Positions 16,219 through 25,412 are shown, numbered from the stretch's first letter. The stretch: DNA of 64,000 nt from Fibrobacter succinogenes (GCA_902800815.1 CADCGB010000013.1:1-64000), one strand, 5' to 3'. Notes: generated by a model not told the origin, from the letters alone. Made by a program: numbers and translations.

Positions 16219-17790
16219 ATGATGATTCGCATGGGAGTGAACACTGCGACGCATAGGTGCTTGAGGAAGGCCTGCCTTCTCCGGGCGTGTGCCGTTTTAT
16301 TCCTGTTTGCCTGTGCGGTGCATGCTGCGGATGCTGCACCCGCTGATTCTGGGCAGATTTCCACGCCTGATTCGGCTGCTGCGACCATGGCTGCTGATTC
16401 GACTGTTGCGGCGGATTCCACGGGGGATTCCTCCGGCGGCTGGAAACGGGTGTTCTACTGGCCCTTTGAGCATGTTATCCAGCCCGTGCTGAACGGTGTC
16501 GTCTACCCGATTGCCCAGCCTATCCGCTATGCCCTTGATAACGGCGTTATTGAGACTGCAGTGGACATGATTACCTTCGGTGAAAAGCGGAACGTGCTGC
16601 TTTACCCCATCATGAACCTTAAACCGGGCAATTCTACGATGCTCGGCTTTACTTACCGCCATAGGAGCGTTTTCCTGAACAAGGATTACCTGGTGGTGTC
16701 GCCGCAGTACTACGCAAATAGCGACTTCTACCTCGATGTTCGTTATACGAAACACGAACTTTTCGGTACGCGCCTGTTTGGCGGTTTCCGCTTTAGGCAG
16801 TACCTTGATCGCGATGCGTCGTTCATTATTCCGGGGACAAAGGAAGCTTTCACCATGCCCGATTCCTCGACATACATTGACCTTCGCACAGGGTTCCCGT
16901 TGACGAGCGATGGCCACTGGAGCCTTGAATTTACTGGGACTGCCGAGTTCAGGGACCATAGCCTACCTGAAAAATCGCAGGACAGCATCTTGATTGACCA
17001 GAAGTTCTATGTCGAGGACCGTGGCCTGTACCAGAAGTTCATGCAGTTCCCGATAGAGGCGTCCATCCTGTACGACAACCTCGATTTCCCCTATACGCCG
17101 AGCAAGGGCTCGCGTATGGAGTTCTCGTTTAAGTACGTGTTCGTGGGGGAATACAGTGGAATATCTCATGATGAGCTTTCTCGGTTGCTGGGCGATAACG
17201 ATTATGGCGAGTTCAAGGATAATGGCAAGAATCACGACTATATCTGCACGAGCCTGATGCTGCAGCACTACTTCTATTTTGGCAAGGCCGGAACGTTCCA
17301 TTTCTCGAAGAAGGAAGCGCGGCAGAACAGGCGCTTTTATACGGACTTCAACTGGGATGCGGCGCTACGCATGTGGCGGCCCGAGAACGTGCGCGAGACT
17401 TTGTTCGAAAGGCGCGTGATAGGAATCCAGTACAGGCTTCTGGATATCTGGGAAATGGAGCAGGGCTCGGCGAGTGTCGATGCGTTCCCCTTCATTGGCC
17501 CGAGGTTCCCGATGCGCGGCTACAACGATGCATGGGCGACAAGGCACGTGATGAGCCTGAGTGCGGAATACCGCTGGCCTATCGACTACTACGTGGATGG
17601 CGTGCTCTTTGATGAGTACATGATGCATGCGCCCGGGTTTAGGGAATGGTCCTTCAAGCGTTTCTACAACTCGTGGGGTTTCGGCGTGCGCGTACGCAGG
17701 CCGGATATGTACTGGTTCCGTGTGCAGCTTGGTTTCCACGGGTTACACGGCGTGAACCTGGTGCTGACTATCGCACCGGAATTCCGCTAG
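16219..17790 (+). CDS. Omp85-like outer membrane beta-barrel protein without POTRA domains
   Basis: About 523 residues. A signal peptide runs through LLRACAVLFLFACAVHAADA. A short Ala/Ser/Asp-rich linker and an amphipathic WKRVFYWPFEHVIQPVLNG segment follow. The rest alternates in the way of beta strands and ends in a Phe-containing last strand (VNLVLTIAPEFR). FPMRGYNDAW contains the RGY motif of the Omp85 loop 6, and DFPYTPSKGSRMEFSF resembles the conserved D-x-x-x-x-P-x-x-G of surface-antigen barrels. No POTRA repeats are visible. Start choice is among ATGs at 16219, 16222 and 16231; no ribosome site decides it. It diverges from the RND exporter. Confidence 0.78.
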   Translation: MMIRMGVNTATHRCLRKACLLRACAVLFLFACAVHAADAAPADSGQISTPDSAAATMAADSTVAADSTGDSSGGWKRVFYWPFEHVIQPVLNGVVYPIAQPIRYALDNGVIETAVDMITFGEKRNVLLYPIMNLKPGNSTMLGFTYRHRSVFLNKDYLVVSPQYYANSDFYLDVRYTKHELFGTRLFGGFRFRQYLDRDASFIIPGTKEAFTMPDSSTYIDLRTGFPLTSDGHWSLEFTGTAEFRDHSLPEKSQDSILIDQKFYVEDRGLYQKFMQFPIEASILYDNLDFPYTPSKGSRMEFSFKYVFVGEYSGISHDELSRLLGDNDYGEFKDNGKNHDYICTSLMLQHYFYFGKAGTFHFSKKEARQNRRFYTDFNWDAALRMWRPENVRETLFERRVIGIQYRLLDIWEMEQGSASVDAFPFIGPRFPMRGYNDAWATRHVMSLSAEYRWPIDYYVDGVLFDEYMMHAPGFREWSFKRFYNSWGFGVRVRRPDMYWFRVQLGFHGLHGVNLVLTIAPEFR

Positions 17791-17821
17791 GATTGCCCGT
17801 ACTTTCGCGGAACGCGCCTGC

Positions 17822-18871
17822 TTAGAACAGGTTCATCTGGTCGAGTTCTGCCTTGTTCGTGGGGATAGTCTTGTGCAGCATCATGTAGGCGTTGCGCGTG
17901 GCGACGCGCCCGCGGGGTGTGCGGTTCAGGAGCCCCTTCTGGATGAGGTAGGGCTCGTACACTTCTTCGAGGGTGTTCTGCTCTTCGCCCATGGCCGCGC
18001 TGATGGTGCCGATGCCTACGGGCCCGCCATCGAACATGTCTATCATCGTCGTGAGTATGCGTCGGTCCGTCGGGTCTAGCCCTTCGCTGTCGATCCCGAG
18101 CATATCGAGCGTCTTGCTCGCCGCCTGCGCGTCTATACTCCCTGTACCACGCACTTGCGCCACGTCGCGGCACCGGCGGAGCACGCGGTTCGCGATGCGG
18201 GGCGTGCCGCGACACCGCCCGCCCAGCAGTTTTGCCGCTTCTTCGGAAAGTTCCACCCCGAGAATCCCTGCACTGCGCATCAGGATTTTCACGATGTCCT
18301 TCTCGTTGTAGAGTTCCAGCCTGTACTGCAGGCCGAAGCGGTCGCGGAGCGGCCCAGTAAGCTGGCCGCTACGCGTCGTGGCGCCAACGAGGGTAAAGTG
18401 CTTGAGCGGCAGGTTCACGCTCCGGGCGGAGGGCCCGGAATCGAGCATGATATCGAGCCGGAAATCTTCCATGGCGGGGTAGAGGTATTCCTCTACGGTG
18501 CGGTTCAGGCGGTGAATCTCGTCGATGAACAGCACGTCGTTCTCCTGCAAACTCGTGAGCAGGCCGGCAAGGTCGCTTGCCTTCTCGAGTACGGGCCCGC
18601 TAGTGATGTGGATGTTCACGCCCATCTCTTTCGCAATGATGCCCGCGAGGGTCGTTTTTCCGAGGCCCGGTGGCCCTGCAAAAAGGCAATGGTCCAGTGC
18701 GTCGCCACGGTGCTTGGCTGCCTCGATGGCGATGGAGAGGCTCTCCTTGATATCGTCCTGGCCGGTAAATTCTGCAAGGCTAGGCGGCCGGAGGTTGCGG
18801 TCGGCATCGCCCTCGTCAAAGGCGCTCTTTTGCGGTGAAATGATTCTCTGGTCGTCCATCTTGGTCACCAT
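17822..18871 (-). CDS. ruvB: Holliday junction branch-migration ATPase RuvB
   Basis: A 349-residue AAA+ motor that drives branch migration of Holliday junctions with RuvA. Walker [15 protein letters not shown] starts at about residue 66. The N-terminal [19 protein letters not shown], sensor [20 protein letters not shown] and C-terminal [13 protein letters not shown] are all family hallmarks. Its start codon directly abuts the ruvA stop. An in-frame ATG four codons later (18859) is an alternative start. Confidence 0.97.
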   Translation of the reverse strand: MVTKMDDQRIISPQKSAFDEGDADRNLRPPSLAEFTGQDDIKESLSIAIEAAKHRGDALDHCLFAGPPGLGKTTLAGIIAKEMGVNIHITSGPVLEKASDLAGLLTSLQENDVLFIDEIHRLNRTVEEYLYPAMEDFRLDIMLDSGPSARSVNLPLKHFTLVGATTRSGQLTGPLRDRFGLQYRLELYNEKDIVKILMRSAGILGVELSEEAAKLLGGRCRGTPRIANRVLRRCRDVAQVRGTGSIDAQAASKTLDMLGIDSEGLDPTDRRILTTMIDMFDGGPVGIGTISAAMGEEQNTLEEVYEPYLIQKGLLNRTPRGRVATRNAYMMLHKTIPTNKAELDQMNLF

Positions 18872-19480
18872 TTAAAGATACTTTAATGCCTCGGGGATAA
18901 GCGTTGCCGCGTCTGCGGAATCGCCCAGGATTTCTGCTGCCTTCATGACGGCCTTCTCTGCCGCGGGGTCCTTCACGCCGAGCGTGTGCAGGGCGAGGAC
19001 GGCCTCCATCTTGGCGCCGGTGATTGCCCCCATGCTGGTGACGCCCGAACCTTCCTCGTTGCCGAGCGCCTGCAATAGCGTGCCCGCCTTTTCCTTGAGG
19101 GTGAGCGTCATCTGCTCGCAGGTCTTTTTGCCGAGGCCCTTGATCTTGCTGAGTGCGGACTTGTTATCGCTAGCAATCATGTTCAGGAGGTCGGCGGGGG
19201 ATACTCCGCTCAGGATGCGCTGTGCCATCTTGGGGCCAACGCCGTTCACGTCGATGAGCATCAGGAAAATCGTCTTCTCGGTCTTGTCGGCAAAGCCGAA
19301 CAGCGTCATGGAATCCTCGCGCACGACGAGGTTCGTGTATAGCGTGACCTCGGCGCCCTCTTCGGGGAGCTTGCCCGCAGTGTAGGCGGAAATGTTCACG
19401 CCGTACCCGACGCCGTTCACGTCCACGACCACGAAGGTGGGGGATTTTTCAGCCAGAATACCGCGAATGCGCTCGATCAT
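18872..19480 (-). CDS. ruvA: Holliday junction DNA-binding subunit RuvA
   Basis: A 202-residue protein. It starts MIERIRGILAEKSPTFVVVD with the OB-fold, has two helix-hairpin-helix motifs (VNGVGPKMAQRIL and IKGLGKKTCEQM) and a C-terminal RuvB-binding domain (AVLALHTLGVKDPAAEKAV). First gene of the ruvAB operon, with an AGG ribosome site 5 nt upstream. The promoter upstream carries a LexA-type palindrome. Confidence 0.97.
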   Translation of the reverse strand: MIERIRGILAEKSPTFVVVDVNGVGYGVNISAYTAGKLPEEGAEVTLYTNLVVREDSMTLFGFADKTEKTIFLMLIDVNGVGPKMAQRILSGVSPADLLNMIASDNKSALSKIKGLGKKTCEQMTLTLKEKAGTLLQALGNEEGSGVTSMGAITGAKMEAVLALHTLGVKDPAAEKAVMKAAEILGDSADAATLIPEALKYL

Positions 19481-19507
19481 GAAGCCTCCGGATAGAACTT
19501 TTGTATA

Positions 19508-19530
19508 TGCACTTTTGTGCTACTGCACAA
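19508..19530. promoter_or_regulatory. Probable LexA (SOS) operator of ruvAB
   Basis: TGCACTTTTGTGCT at 19508-19521 fits TGCNC-N4-GTGCA, the F. succinogenes LexA box as I recall it, with one mismatch at the last base. A second overlapping palindrome TTGTGC-TACT-GCACAA lies at 19515-19530. The site starts right after the -10 box, where bound repressor would block initiation. Confidence 0.65.
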
Positions 19531-19558
19531 ATATATACTAAAATAGGGGTTCTGTCAA
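19528..19558 (-). promoter_or_regulatory. Promoter of ruvAB
   Basis: TTGACA (19558-19553), 17-nt spacer, TATATT (19535-19530) on the minus strand. The -10 continues as TATATTTG, which also matches the Bacteroidetes TAnnTTTG element. Confidence 0.8.
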
Positions 19559-19577
19559 GACTTTTTTGACTGTCTAA

Positions 19578-20441
19578 TTACTTTTTCTTTTTCGGGAGAA
19601 AGAACCTGTAGGTAAAGTCGGCGGATAGCGCCCAGTAGGTGCCGTCAAAGTCGCCTGCCACGTGAATCCCGCCTAGTCGGAGGGAATAGCTCGGAGTAAT
19701 GTTGTAGCCCAGCGAAAATCTCTGCGTTGTCACTAGCGGCCACTTGTCGCTCAGCTTTACCTCTTCGACTTCGGGATCTTCCGTTATCTTTACGGTATAG
19801 AAACTGCCGGAATACTCCAGGACAAAGTCTCCTAGAAAAACGGAGGCGAACACGCCCAGCCCGTAATGGTGGGTCATCAGGTACTCTTCGTAATCAAGGC
19901 TTTTTTGGCTCTTGTCAACGGAGTCTAGGGTGCAGGATCCGTTATCCCAAAGGCATTTGAAGTCCGTACTCCCGGAGTAATAGGAGGTCTCCTCGTACAG
20001 GGTTCCCTTGATACGGTACGTGCGGTCCCAGAAATGGTCAAAAACGAATCCGCCAGCTTCGAAATGCTTCGTGTTGGCGCCAAAGACAAGTCCCACGAAC
20101 GGGAAATAATCTGCTCCGGCTGTTATCTTGATAAAAGGCCCTTCGCCCTTGAACAGCACGCTGAAAGCACCTTCGACGGGCGTATTCCCGAGATCGTAAA
20201 CGAGCTTGTAGTCTTCCTGCTTTTTCTCTCTTGCCCGTTCTGCGTTAAGTTCGTTGCGGTAAGTTACGTGGCCTTCCAGGACAACGGAACCGTTTTCGAC
20301 ATACGTGCCTGCACCGCGAAATTCCGGAGCCGGGCTTGCCTTTGTTTCCACGGTGTCCAGTTCCGCATGCCTTCTCGTTTCTTCGAGCGAGGCACACGAG
20401 GCCAGGAGCAGGGCTAATGCTAGACACAGTAAGCGCAACAT
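19578..20441 (-). CDS. Outer membrane lipoprotein with barrel-like C-terminal part
   Basis: A 287-residue protein with lipoprotein signal LALALLLASC (Cys 16). The body is rich in alternating hydrophobic and polar residues and aromatic strand ends (SYSLRLGGIHVAGDFDGTYW), suggesting a beta-barrel or beta-sandwich. It ends with a Lys-rich tail. It is the last gene of a three-gene minus-strand operon of envelope proteins (22066 to 19578), 20 nt after the previous gene. No family recognised. Confidence 0.75.
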   Translation of the reverse strand: MLRLLCLALALLLASCASLEETRRHAELDTVETKASPAPEFRGAGTYVENGSVVLEGHVTYRNELNAERAREKKQEDYKLVYDLGNTPVEGAFSVLFKGEGPFIKITAGADYFPFVGLVFGANTKHFEAGGFVFDHFWDRTYRIKGTLYEETSYYSGSTDFKCLWDNGSCTLDSVDKSQKSLDYEEYLMTHHYGLGVFASVFLGDFVLEYSGSFYTVKITEDPEVEEVKLSDKWPLVTTQRFSLGYNITPSYSLRLGGIHVAGDFDGTYWALSADFTYRFFLPKKKK

Positions 20442-20461
20442 AGGACGATGTTGAGTTTAGG

Positions 20462-21391
20462 TTAGAACACGGCGTAGGTGGCGCCGACCTTTATGTCAAA
20501 GTACGATACGTCGTTTACACCGATAAAGATATCGTTGTTGTAGGTGTCGTTCAGCTGGATTTCAAGCAAGGCGCTTATCGAAAGCCGCTTGGTCACGAAA
20601 ATCTCTATGCCGAATAGCAGGGACACGTCTACCGACGCGCGGAAGCCCTCGTCTATCAGGTCGGTCTTTTTACCGTAGTTGCTCATTTCATCGACAATCG
20701 GGAAAGATACCTGGGCGCCCAGTTCGAACATGGCCGTGCTGACCCTTGTCTTCATGGCGAGCAACAGGGGGATGGAAATGCGCATCTGTGTCAGGCTCGC
20801 GTCGCTCCAGTCATCTTTTTCGTATAACGTTGAACTGTAGTATTGGGTATAATCATGGGCAATGAGGCTCGTGTATCCAAAGAGTACTCCGGTCCTGATG
20901 GCGAAATTGTATTCGCTCAGGGGGATTAGGAGCGCAATACCTATCTGGCTGGATAACCCGCTGAACATGGTAAAGACGGAGTCGACGGAGTAATAGTTGA
21001 GATCGCTTATGCCACTAATCGACCTGTAACCGAGTGTTGCCATAGGGCCCAACGAGAACTTGAAGGGGACTGTTTCGCGTTTTGCTTCCTCTTCGGCCTT
21101 TTTTACCTCGGCGACGCTGTCCTTGTATACCTTTGTCTCGGGGGCAGTGATGCGGATAATGCGGTAGCCTTCCGGTGTACGCTCGGGAGCGGCCTGCTCG
21201 GCGGGTTCAGAGAGTTCCTGTGCAACAGGCTCAACTTGTTCCTGTGTAACTGCAGTTTCCTCAGGCGCGGCTTGCTCGACAGGTTCTTTTACGGTTGCTG
21301 AGCCGGTTGATGAGCTTGCCGAATCAGTCGAAGCATCCTGTGCGAACGCGAATGCTGCGGTAAGGAGAATGCCTAGAATGTAGTGCTTCAT
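20462..21391 (-). CDS. Outer membrane beta-barrel protein with Pro/Glu-rich N-terminal linker
   Basis: A 309-residue protein with signal peptide (MKHYILGILLTAAFAFA). A 60-residue low-complexity segment rich in Glu, Pro, Val and Ser may cross the periplasm. A C-terminal domain (about 110-309) of amphipathic strands ends in Phe (VGATYAVF), as in OmpA-like or PorT-like barrels. AGGAG lies 7 nt before the ATG. It follows the lipoprotein gene at 21401 by 9 nt. Function unknown. Confidence 0.75.
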   Translation of the reverse strand: MKHYILGILLTAAFAFAQDASTDSASSSTGSATVKEPVEQAAPEETAVTQEQVEPVAQELSEPAEQAAPERTPEGYRIIRITAPETKVYKDSVAEVKKAEEEAKRETVPFKFSLGPMATLGYRSISGISDLNYYSVDSVFTMFSGLSSQIGIALLIPLSEYNFAIRTGVLFGYTSLIAHDYTQYYSSTLYEKDDWSDASLTQMRISIPLLLAMKTRVSTAMFELGAQVSFPIVDEMSNYGKKTDLIDEGFRASVDVSLLFGIEIFVTKRLSISALLEIQLNDTYNNDIFIGVNDVSYFDIKVGATYAVF

Positions 21392-21400
21392 GATATTCTC

Positions 21401-22066
21401 CTAGTAACACAGGTTCCTGTTGAGGTATTCCTGCTGTTCCTCCTCTGTAAAGTAGGAGGGGCAGCCTTCCTGGATATCGCTAACGATTTCGCCGTGGATT
21501 GCCGGGTCAACTGTTCCGCCGATTACAGCTCCTGTTCCCGCGCCTAGCGCGACTGTTCCCCAGAAGAAGACGTCAAATGCCGATCCGTCACCTAGAAGGG
21601 CTGCAAAGGTTGCTACGGGGAGCCCCGCCATGGCGCCAATGCCGCCGCCGATAATCAATCCGATGGTTAAGCCGCGTAGCAGGTGGTTCCTGGAGAAGAG
21701 TGAGTTGTCCCTGGCGGCACCATTCTTGCAAAGGGTGACGCTATCGCGGGGGATAATGAGGTAGTAGCCCTCGTCGGCGCGAGTGGTCGGGAATACGATG
21801 TAGTCGTTTTTCGGGTCGTAGCAGAAGCCGGTAGTCTGGAATACGGTCATGCTGTCGGCTGTCTTGGATTCGAAGGCGACTTGCGTCCCCTTCGTCTTTA
21901 TTTCGGTACCTTCGTACTTGACGTATTCGCCCTTGGTCCTTTCGGGAAGATCTGTCGGCTTGTATATGTTTGTCGGGTTTGCGCAACCCGTAAACAGGGA
22001 CGCGGTTGCAAGCAGTACAACTGCGACCAAAGATAAAAGACGTTGCTTTAAGAATTTGTTCTCCAT
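21401..22066 (-). CDS. Lipoprotein with glycine-zipper membrane segment
   Basis: A 221-residue protein. The signal ends in the lipobox SLFTGC (Cys about 28). Two Gly-rich hydrophobic stretches, GLTIGLIIGGGIGAMAG and GTVALGAGTGAVIGG, resemble glycine zippers of outer membrane lipoproteins. First gene of the envelope operon 22066-19578. No Shine-Dalgarno; TATATT is 6 nt before the ATG. Not assigned to a family. Confidence 0.75.
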   Translation of the reverse strand: MENKFLKQRLLSLVAVVLLATASLFTGCANPTNIYKPTDLPERTKGEYVKYEGTEIKTKGTQVAFESKTADSMTVFQTTGFCYDPKNDYIVFPTTRADEGYYLIIPRDSVTLCKNGAARDNSLFSRNHLLRGLTIGLIIGGGIGAMAGLPVATFAALLGDGSAFDVFFWGTVALGAGTGAVIGGTVDPAIHGEIVSDIQEGCPSYFTEEEQQEYLNRNLCY

Positions 22067-22072
22067 GCCAAT

Positions 22073-22104
22073 AATATATACAAATTATTAGCAGGGGAAA
22101 GCAA
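22073..22104 (-). promoter_or_regulatory. Promoter of the envelope operon
   Basis: TTGCTT (22104-22099), 18-nt spacer, TATATATT (22080-22073) on the minus strand. The expected start site falls on or within 2 nt of the ATG at 22066. Confidence 0.55.
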
Positions 22105-22108
22105 TTTT

Positions 22109-23422
22109 TTACTTATTTGTTGCGATTTTGTTGTAAAAATCGCGAAAATCTTCCCAGCGGTAGTAGGGGGTGGCGGGGCAGTTCTTGACCGTCGCGGAAT
22201 CGCAGGTTACGGGCAGTTTCTGCTCAATTTCGTTCTGCATCACCTTCACCAGGACGGGGGAGCCCTTCTTTGCTGACTTGTAGAAAACGAACTGCGTGTT
22301 TGCGGCCATAGGGCTAATCTCGTAGTCGCGCCATACCTTGTGCAGATTTTCCATGTCGGCGGTCTCGATGCCCGTATTCTGCGTGCCGTTTTCCATTTGC
22401 AATAATGCGGCGAACGGGAAGATTACGGTATCGTGCCCGAAACGGAGCGTCGCGGAAACTTTTTTCGCGGGTTTTGCCGTCTTGTCAGCCTTTGCGGTGT
22501 CGGCGGCGATTACCTTGTCTGCAACATCGAGGAAGTTCTTCAGCAACGGGCGGGCATTCTCGAGTCCTTCCTTTTTGCCGAAGGGATTGTTGCCTAGCAC
22601 GCTGTACCACCAGGCGTTCTGCGCATGCCAGCGGGCGGCGAGATCCTCGTCGGTCCACAGGTCGTCAAAGTTGAACTCAATTTCGGGGCTGCCCTGCAGG
22701 CTGTTGCCGATTTCATAAATCTTGCTGAACAGGTCGCCCGCGTCGATGTTCTTCTTTACGTATGTCGAATCGTTGAAAATCGCATTCATCATGCGCGTGG
22801 GGTTCACGTGACTGTAGAGTTTCCCGTTTTCCTTCTGCCATGCGGGCGTGTTCGATTCGCCGATGATTTTCCCGAAGTCGAGCGGGCTTATAAATGCCAT
22901 CAGGTACTTGCCCGATTCCTGGTGGATGTCGAGCTTGGGCTTCTGTGCGCGCAGTTCCTCGAGGAATGCCGCCATGCTCACCACGCAGCGCACGCTCGTG
23001 CTCGCGTAGGCCTCGATGTAGGCATCGTTCTTGAACACCTCGGGGAAGTTCTTCACCATGCGCTTGGCGATCCCTTGGTGCTGCGCTACGCCAAGTTGCG
23101 TGAGGTCGCCTGCGCGCGGGGCCGCGTATTCGTCCAGGAATTTTGCGCGTTCGAGCAGGCTCTTGCCAAGTTCGGTCAGCTTGCCAGCGGAATCGGCCTT
23201 CGTAAGCGTGTTGTAGAGAACATGGTAGTCGTTTGCGGTATGGTCAAAGCGGCTGCCGTGCCTGCCGTAATGGCTCACATAGAACGGCTTGTAGCCTGTG
23301 GGGGCCTTGGTGTACTTGGCGTTCGGAGTGGGGTAGGCGTAGTAGTTGCTACCCATCTGGTGACGGTCTTGGGCAAGGCCAATAACAGCCATTGCAAGTA
23401 TAAACACGATTGCCGGCTTCAT
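22109..23422 (-). CDS. Secreted histidine acid phosphatase (MINPP/phytase-like)
   Basis: A 437-residue protein with signal peptide MKPAIVFILAMAVIGLA. The branch 2 histidine phosphatase motif is YGRHGSRF (RHGxR, about residue 53), where the His is phosphorylated. A second catalytic pair appears in LRFGHDTVIFPF (HD, about 315). The YASTSVRCVVSMAAFLEEL segment is as in multiple inositol polyphosphate phosphatases. It would release phosphate from phytate or sugar phosphates in the periplasm or outside. GAGGAA precedes the ATG. It lies 48 nt downstream of hisI on the same strand. Confidence 0.87.
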   Translation of the reverse strand: MKPAIVFILAMAVIGLAQDRHQMGSNYYAYPTPNAKYTKAPTGYKPFYVSHYGRHGSRFDHTANDYHVLYNTLTKADSAGKLTELGKSLLERAKFLDEYAAPRAGDLTQLGVAQHQGIAKRMVKNFPEVFKNDAYIEAYASTSVRCVVSMAAFLEELRAQKPKLDIHQESGKYLMAFISPLDFGKIIGESNTPAWQKENGKLYSHVNPTRMMNAIFNDSTYVKKNIDAGDLFSKIYEIGNSLQGSPEIEFNFDDLWTDEDLAARWHAQNAWWYSVLGNNPFGKKEGLENARPLLKNFLDVADKVIAADTAKADKTAKPAKKVSATLRFGHDTVIFPFAALLQMENGTQNTGIETADMENLHKVWRDYEISPMAANTQFVFYKSAKKGSPVLVKVMQNEIEQKLPVTCDSATVKNCPATPYYRWEDFRDFYNKIATNK

Positions 23423-23470
23423 CTTTTTTCCTCGTCTTTTGTCTGTAGGCGCGTCGCGCCGTTCTTTCGA

Positions 23471-23821
23471 TTATTTATCGCAGGTCTTGAAGAAACAACT
23501 TCTTGCGCCTGTGTGGCAGGCGACCTGCGGGCCCTGCATACGCACCTTAAAGAGCAATGCGTCACTGTCGCAGTCGGCGGCCCATTCCACGACGGTCATC
23601 ACGTTCCCGCTGGTGTCGCCCTTGTGCCAGTATTCCTTGCGGCTACGGCTCCAGAAAACCATCTCGCCGCATTCGTGCGTGCGGCGGAGCGCTTCCTCGT
23701 TCATCCATGCCATCATCAGCACGTCGCCCTTGTCGGCGTCCTGAACAATGGCCGGAGCGAGTTTCACGCCGTCCACTTCGATTTCGAACTTGACTTCCTT
23801 GATCAGGTCTTCGAATTTCAT
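23471..23821 (-). CDS. hisI: Phosphoribosyl-AMP cyclohydrolase
   Basis: A 116-residue enzyme of histidine synthesis that opens the purine ring of PR-AMP. The family core is clear: [38 protein letters not shown], the metal-binding DCDSDALLF, and [11 protein letters not shown] with the Zn cysteines. There is no fused HisE domain. The ATG at 23821 lies 1 nt after the proA stop, with an AGAGG site inside the end of proA, so the genes are coupled. The frame extends upstream antisense-free into proA, but that part is not HisI. Confidence 0.94.
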   Translation of the reverse strand: MKFEDLIKEVKFEIEVDGVKLAPAIVQDADKGDVLMMAWMNEEALRRTHECGEMVFWSRSRKEYWHKGDTSGNVMTVVEWAADCDSDALLFKVRMQGPQVACHTGARSCFFKTCDK

Positions 23822-23822
23822 C

Positions 23823-25103
23823 TTAACCTCTAACCTGGCCGTTGCCGCGGAGAATCCACTTGTAGCTGCAGAGGCTTTCCACGCCCATGGGGCCGCGGGC
23901 GTGCAACTTGTCAGTAGAAATACCCACTTCGGCGCCGAGGCCGTATTCGCCGCCGTCGGCAAAGCGCGTGCTGGCGTTCACCATCACGCTGCTGCTGTCC
24001 ACGTTTGCCACGAAGTAGTCCTGCACGCTCGCATCTTCGGCAACCACGGCTTCGGTGTGGCGGCTGCTGTTCTTCTCGATATGGTCGCAGGCTTCGGCCA
24101 CGTCGTCCACGAACTTGACGCTTGCCTTGAGGGCGAGGTATTCGTGGTGGTAGTTGCTATCGTCGCCGATGTCTGCGATGCGGCTGTCGTGGCTCTGGGC
24201 GTCCTTGTTGCCGAAGAGTTCCACACCGCGGTCGGCGAGACAGTCGAGCAACTTCTTGACATTGGCATCATTGATATGGCGGTCGATAATCACGCATTCC
24301 ATTGCGTTGCACACGCCGGTGCGCTGCGTCTTGGCGTTAATCAGGATGTTCACTGCCTTGTCCATGTCGGCAGACTTGTCGACATACACGTGGCAGATGC
24401 CGTTGAAGTGCTTGATTACGGGAATCTTGCTCTGGTCGACCACCGCGCGGATTAGGCGTTCGCCACCGCGGGGGATGACGAGGTCAAGGCAGTCGTTGCG
24501 CTGCAGGAGCATGCCCACCAGGTCGTGGCTCGTTTCGGTCACGAGCTGCACGGCATCCTTGTCGACGCCGTTCTGTTCGAGCGCTGCGTGGAAAATCCCG
24601 GCGAGGCACTTCGCGGAGTTGAGCGATTCCTTGCCGCCACGGAGAATCACTGCATTACCCGACTTGAAGCAGAGGCATGCACCGTCGATGGTCACGTTCG
24701 GGCGGCTTTCAAAAATGAAAAATACGGCGCCGATAGGCACTGCCACACGGCTAATCTTGATGCCGTTCTTGAGTTCGCGGCTCTCGAGTACGCGGTTCAG
24801 CGGGTCGGCAAACGCGGCTATTTCTTCGGCGCCCTTGGCCATGGCCTCGATGCGGGCGTCATTCAGGGTCAAGCGGTCCATCTTCGAGTCGTCGAGCTTT
24901 CCGGCGGCGGCTTCGAGGTCGAGCTTGTTTGCTGCAAGGATTTCCGGCTTCTTCTCGCGGAGCATCTTTGCGACGAGGTTCAGCACTGCGCTGCGCTTCT
25001 CGGCGGTCAGCGTACGGAGGTTCTTGCTAGCATTTTTGGCGTTTTGGGCCAAAATGTCGGAGTATTCTTCCAAGTTGGAATATGAAATAGACGTGTTTTT
25101 CAT
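23823..25103 (-). CDS. proA: Glutamate-5-semialdehyde dehydrogenase
   Basis: A 426-residue NADPH-dependent enzyme of proline synthesis (gamma-glutamyl phosphate reductase). Signatures are [35 protein letters not shown], the IPRGGERLI segment, the catalytic cysteine in [10 protein letters not shown] (about residue 263), and [16 protein letters not shown] near the end. The start at 25103 (MKNTSISYS) is preferred over an upstream ATG at 25136, which adds a non-homologous MIKIKLLYCKI. No ribosome site precedes it; TATATT is 8 nt upstream. Forms an operon with hisI. Confidence 0.95.
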   Translation of the reverse strand: MKNTSISYSNLEEYSDILAQNAKNASKNLRTLTAEKRSAVLNLVAKMLREKKPEILAANKLDLEAAAGKLDDSKMDRLTLNDARIEAMAKGAEEIAAFADPLNRVLESRELKNGIKISRVAVPIGAVFFIFESRPNVTIDGACLCFKSGNAVILRGGKESLNSAKCLAGIFHAALEQNGVDKDAVQLVTETSHDLVGMLLQRNDCLDLVIPRGGERLIRAVVDQSKIPVIKHFNGICHVYVDKSADMDKAVNILINAKTQRTGVCNAMECVIIDRHINDANVKKLLDCLADRGVELFGNKDAQSHDSRIADIGDDSNYHHEYLALKASVKFVDDVAEACDHIEKNSSRHTEAVVAEDASVQDYFVANVDSSSVMVNASTRFADGGEYGLGAEVGISTDKLHARGPMGVESLCSYKWILRGNGQVRG

Positions 25104-25111
25104 GATTTTAC

Positions 25112-25117
25112 AATATA
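25112..25117 (-). promoter_or_regulatory. -10 box of proA-hisI
   Basis: TATATT on the minus strand, 8 nt before the proA ATG. No good -35 hexamer at 16-18 nt. Confidence 0.4.
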
Positions 25118-25122
25118 GCAAC

Positions 25123-25253
25123 TTGATTTTTATCACACCTGAGTATATTTTATTATTACAGGTTTGTTTTTATCCTCGACAAGGTCTTATAGTCGCAGGA
25201 TATCGGACTTGGGTGTTCAGACCTGGTGTGCTCTCTCCACACCAGGTCTTTTT
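25123..25253 (+). ncRNA. Candidate small RNA (promoter plus strong terminator, no ORF)
   Basis: TTGATT (25123) and TATTTT (25146) with a 17-nt spacer would start RNA near 25158. A 12-bp perfect hairpin AGACCTGGTGTG / CACACCAGGTCT with seven-base loop and T tail ends it at 25253. No plus-strand gene lies upstream to need this terminator; proA faces away and the GH2 gene converges. The transcript would be about 96 nt. It does not resemble 6S, 4.5S or RNase P RNA to my eye. The rest of 25254-25360 shows nothing. Confidence 0.4.
25219..25253 (+). terminator. Strong plus-strand terminator with no upstream gene
   Basis: 12-bp perfect stem, loop CTCTCTC, followed by five T on the plus strand only. 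Confidence 0.8.
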
Positions 25254-25360
25254 AATACCGTTCGCGCTAGATTCGGGGGCCACGTCTCCGGTATGCGCTC
25301 ACTCTCGCGACCGCCACGGCTTAACGCCTGTGGCTTTGTCGCTCACGTGATGCTGTCTGC

Positions 25361-25391
25361 AAAAAAAAAGCCCCGCCGTGAGGCGAGGCTT
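25361..25391 (-). terminator. Terminator of the GH2 gene
   Basis: On the minus strand AAGCCTCGCC, loop TCAC, GGCGGGGCTT (one mismatch), then nine T. It is 22 nt after the stop codon. Confidence 0.85.
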
Positions 25392-25412
25392 TAGAATTTT
25401 GATACTCAAATT

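Noticed and set aside
16191..16421. N-terminal extension of the RND exporter frame
   Set aside because: It overlaps the signal peptide of the divergent barrel gene and is Ala/Ser-rich without homology; the ATG at 16190 begins the usual first helix.
25219..25249. Terminator of proA
   Set aside because: proA runs away from this site on the other strand, and the T tail is on the plus strand only.
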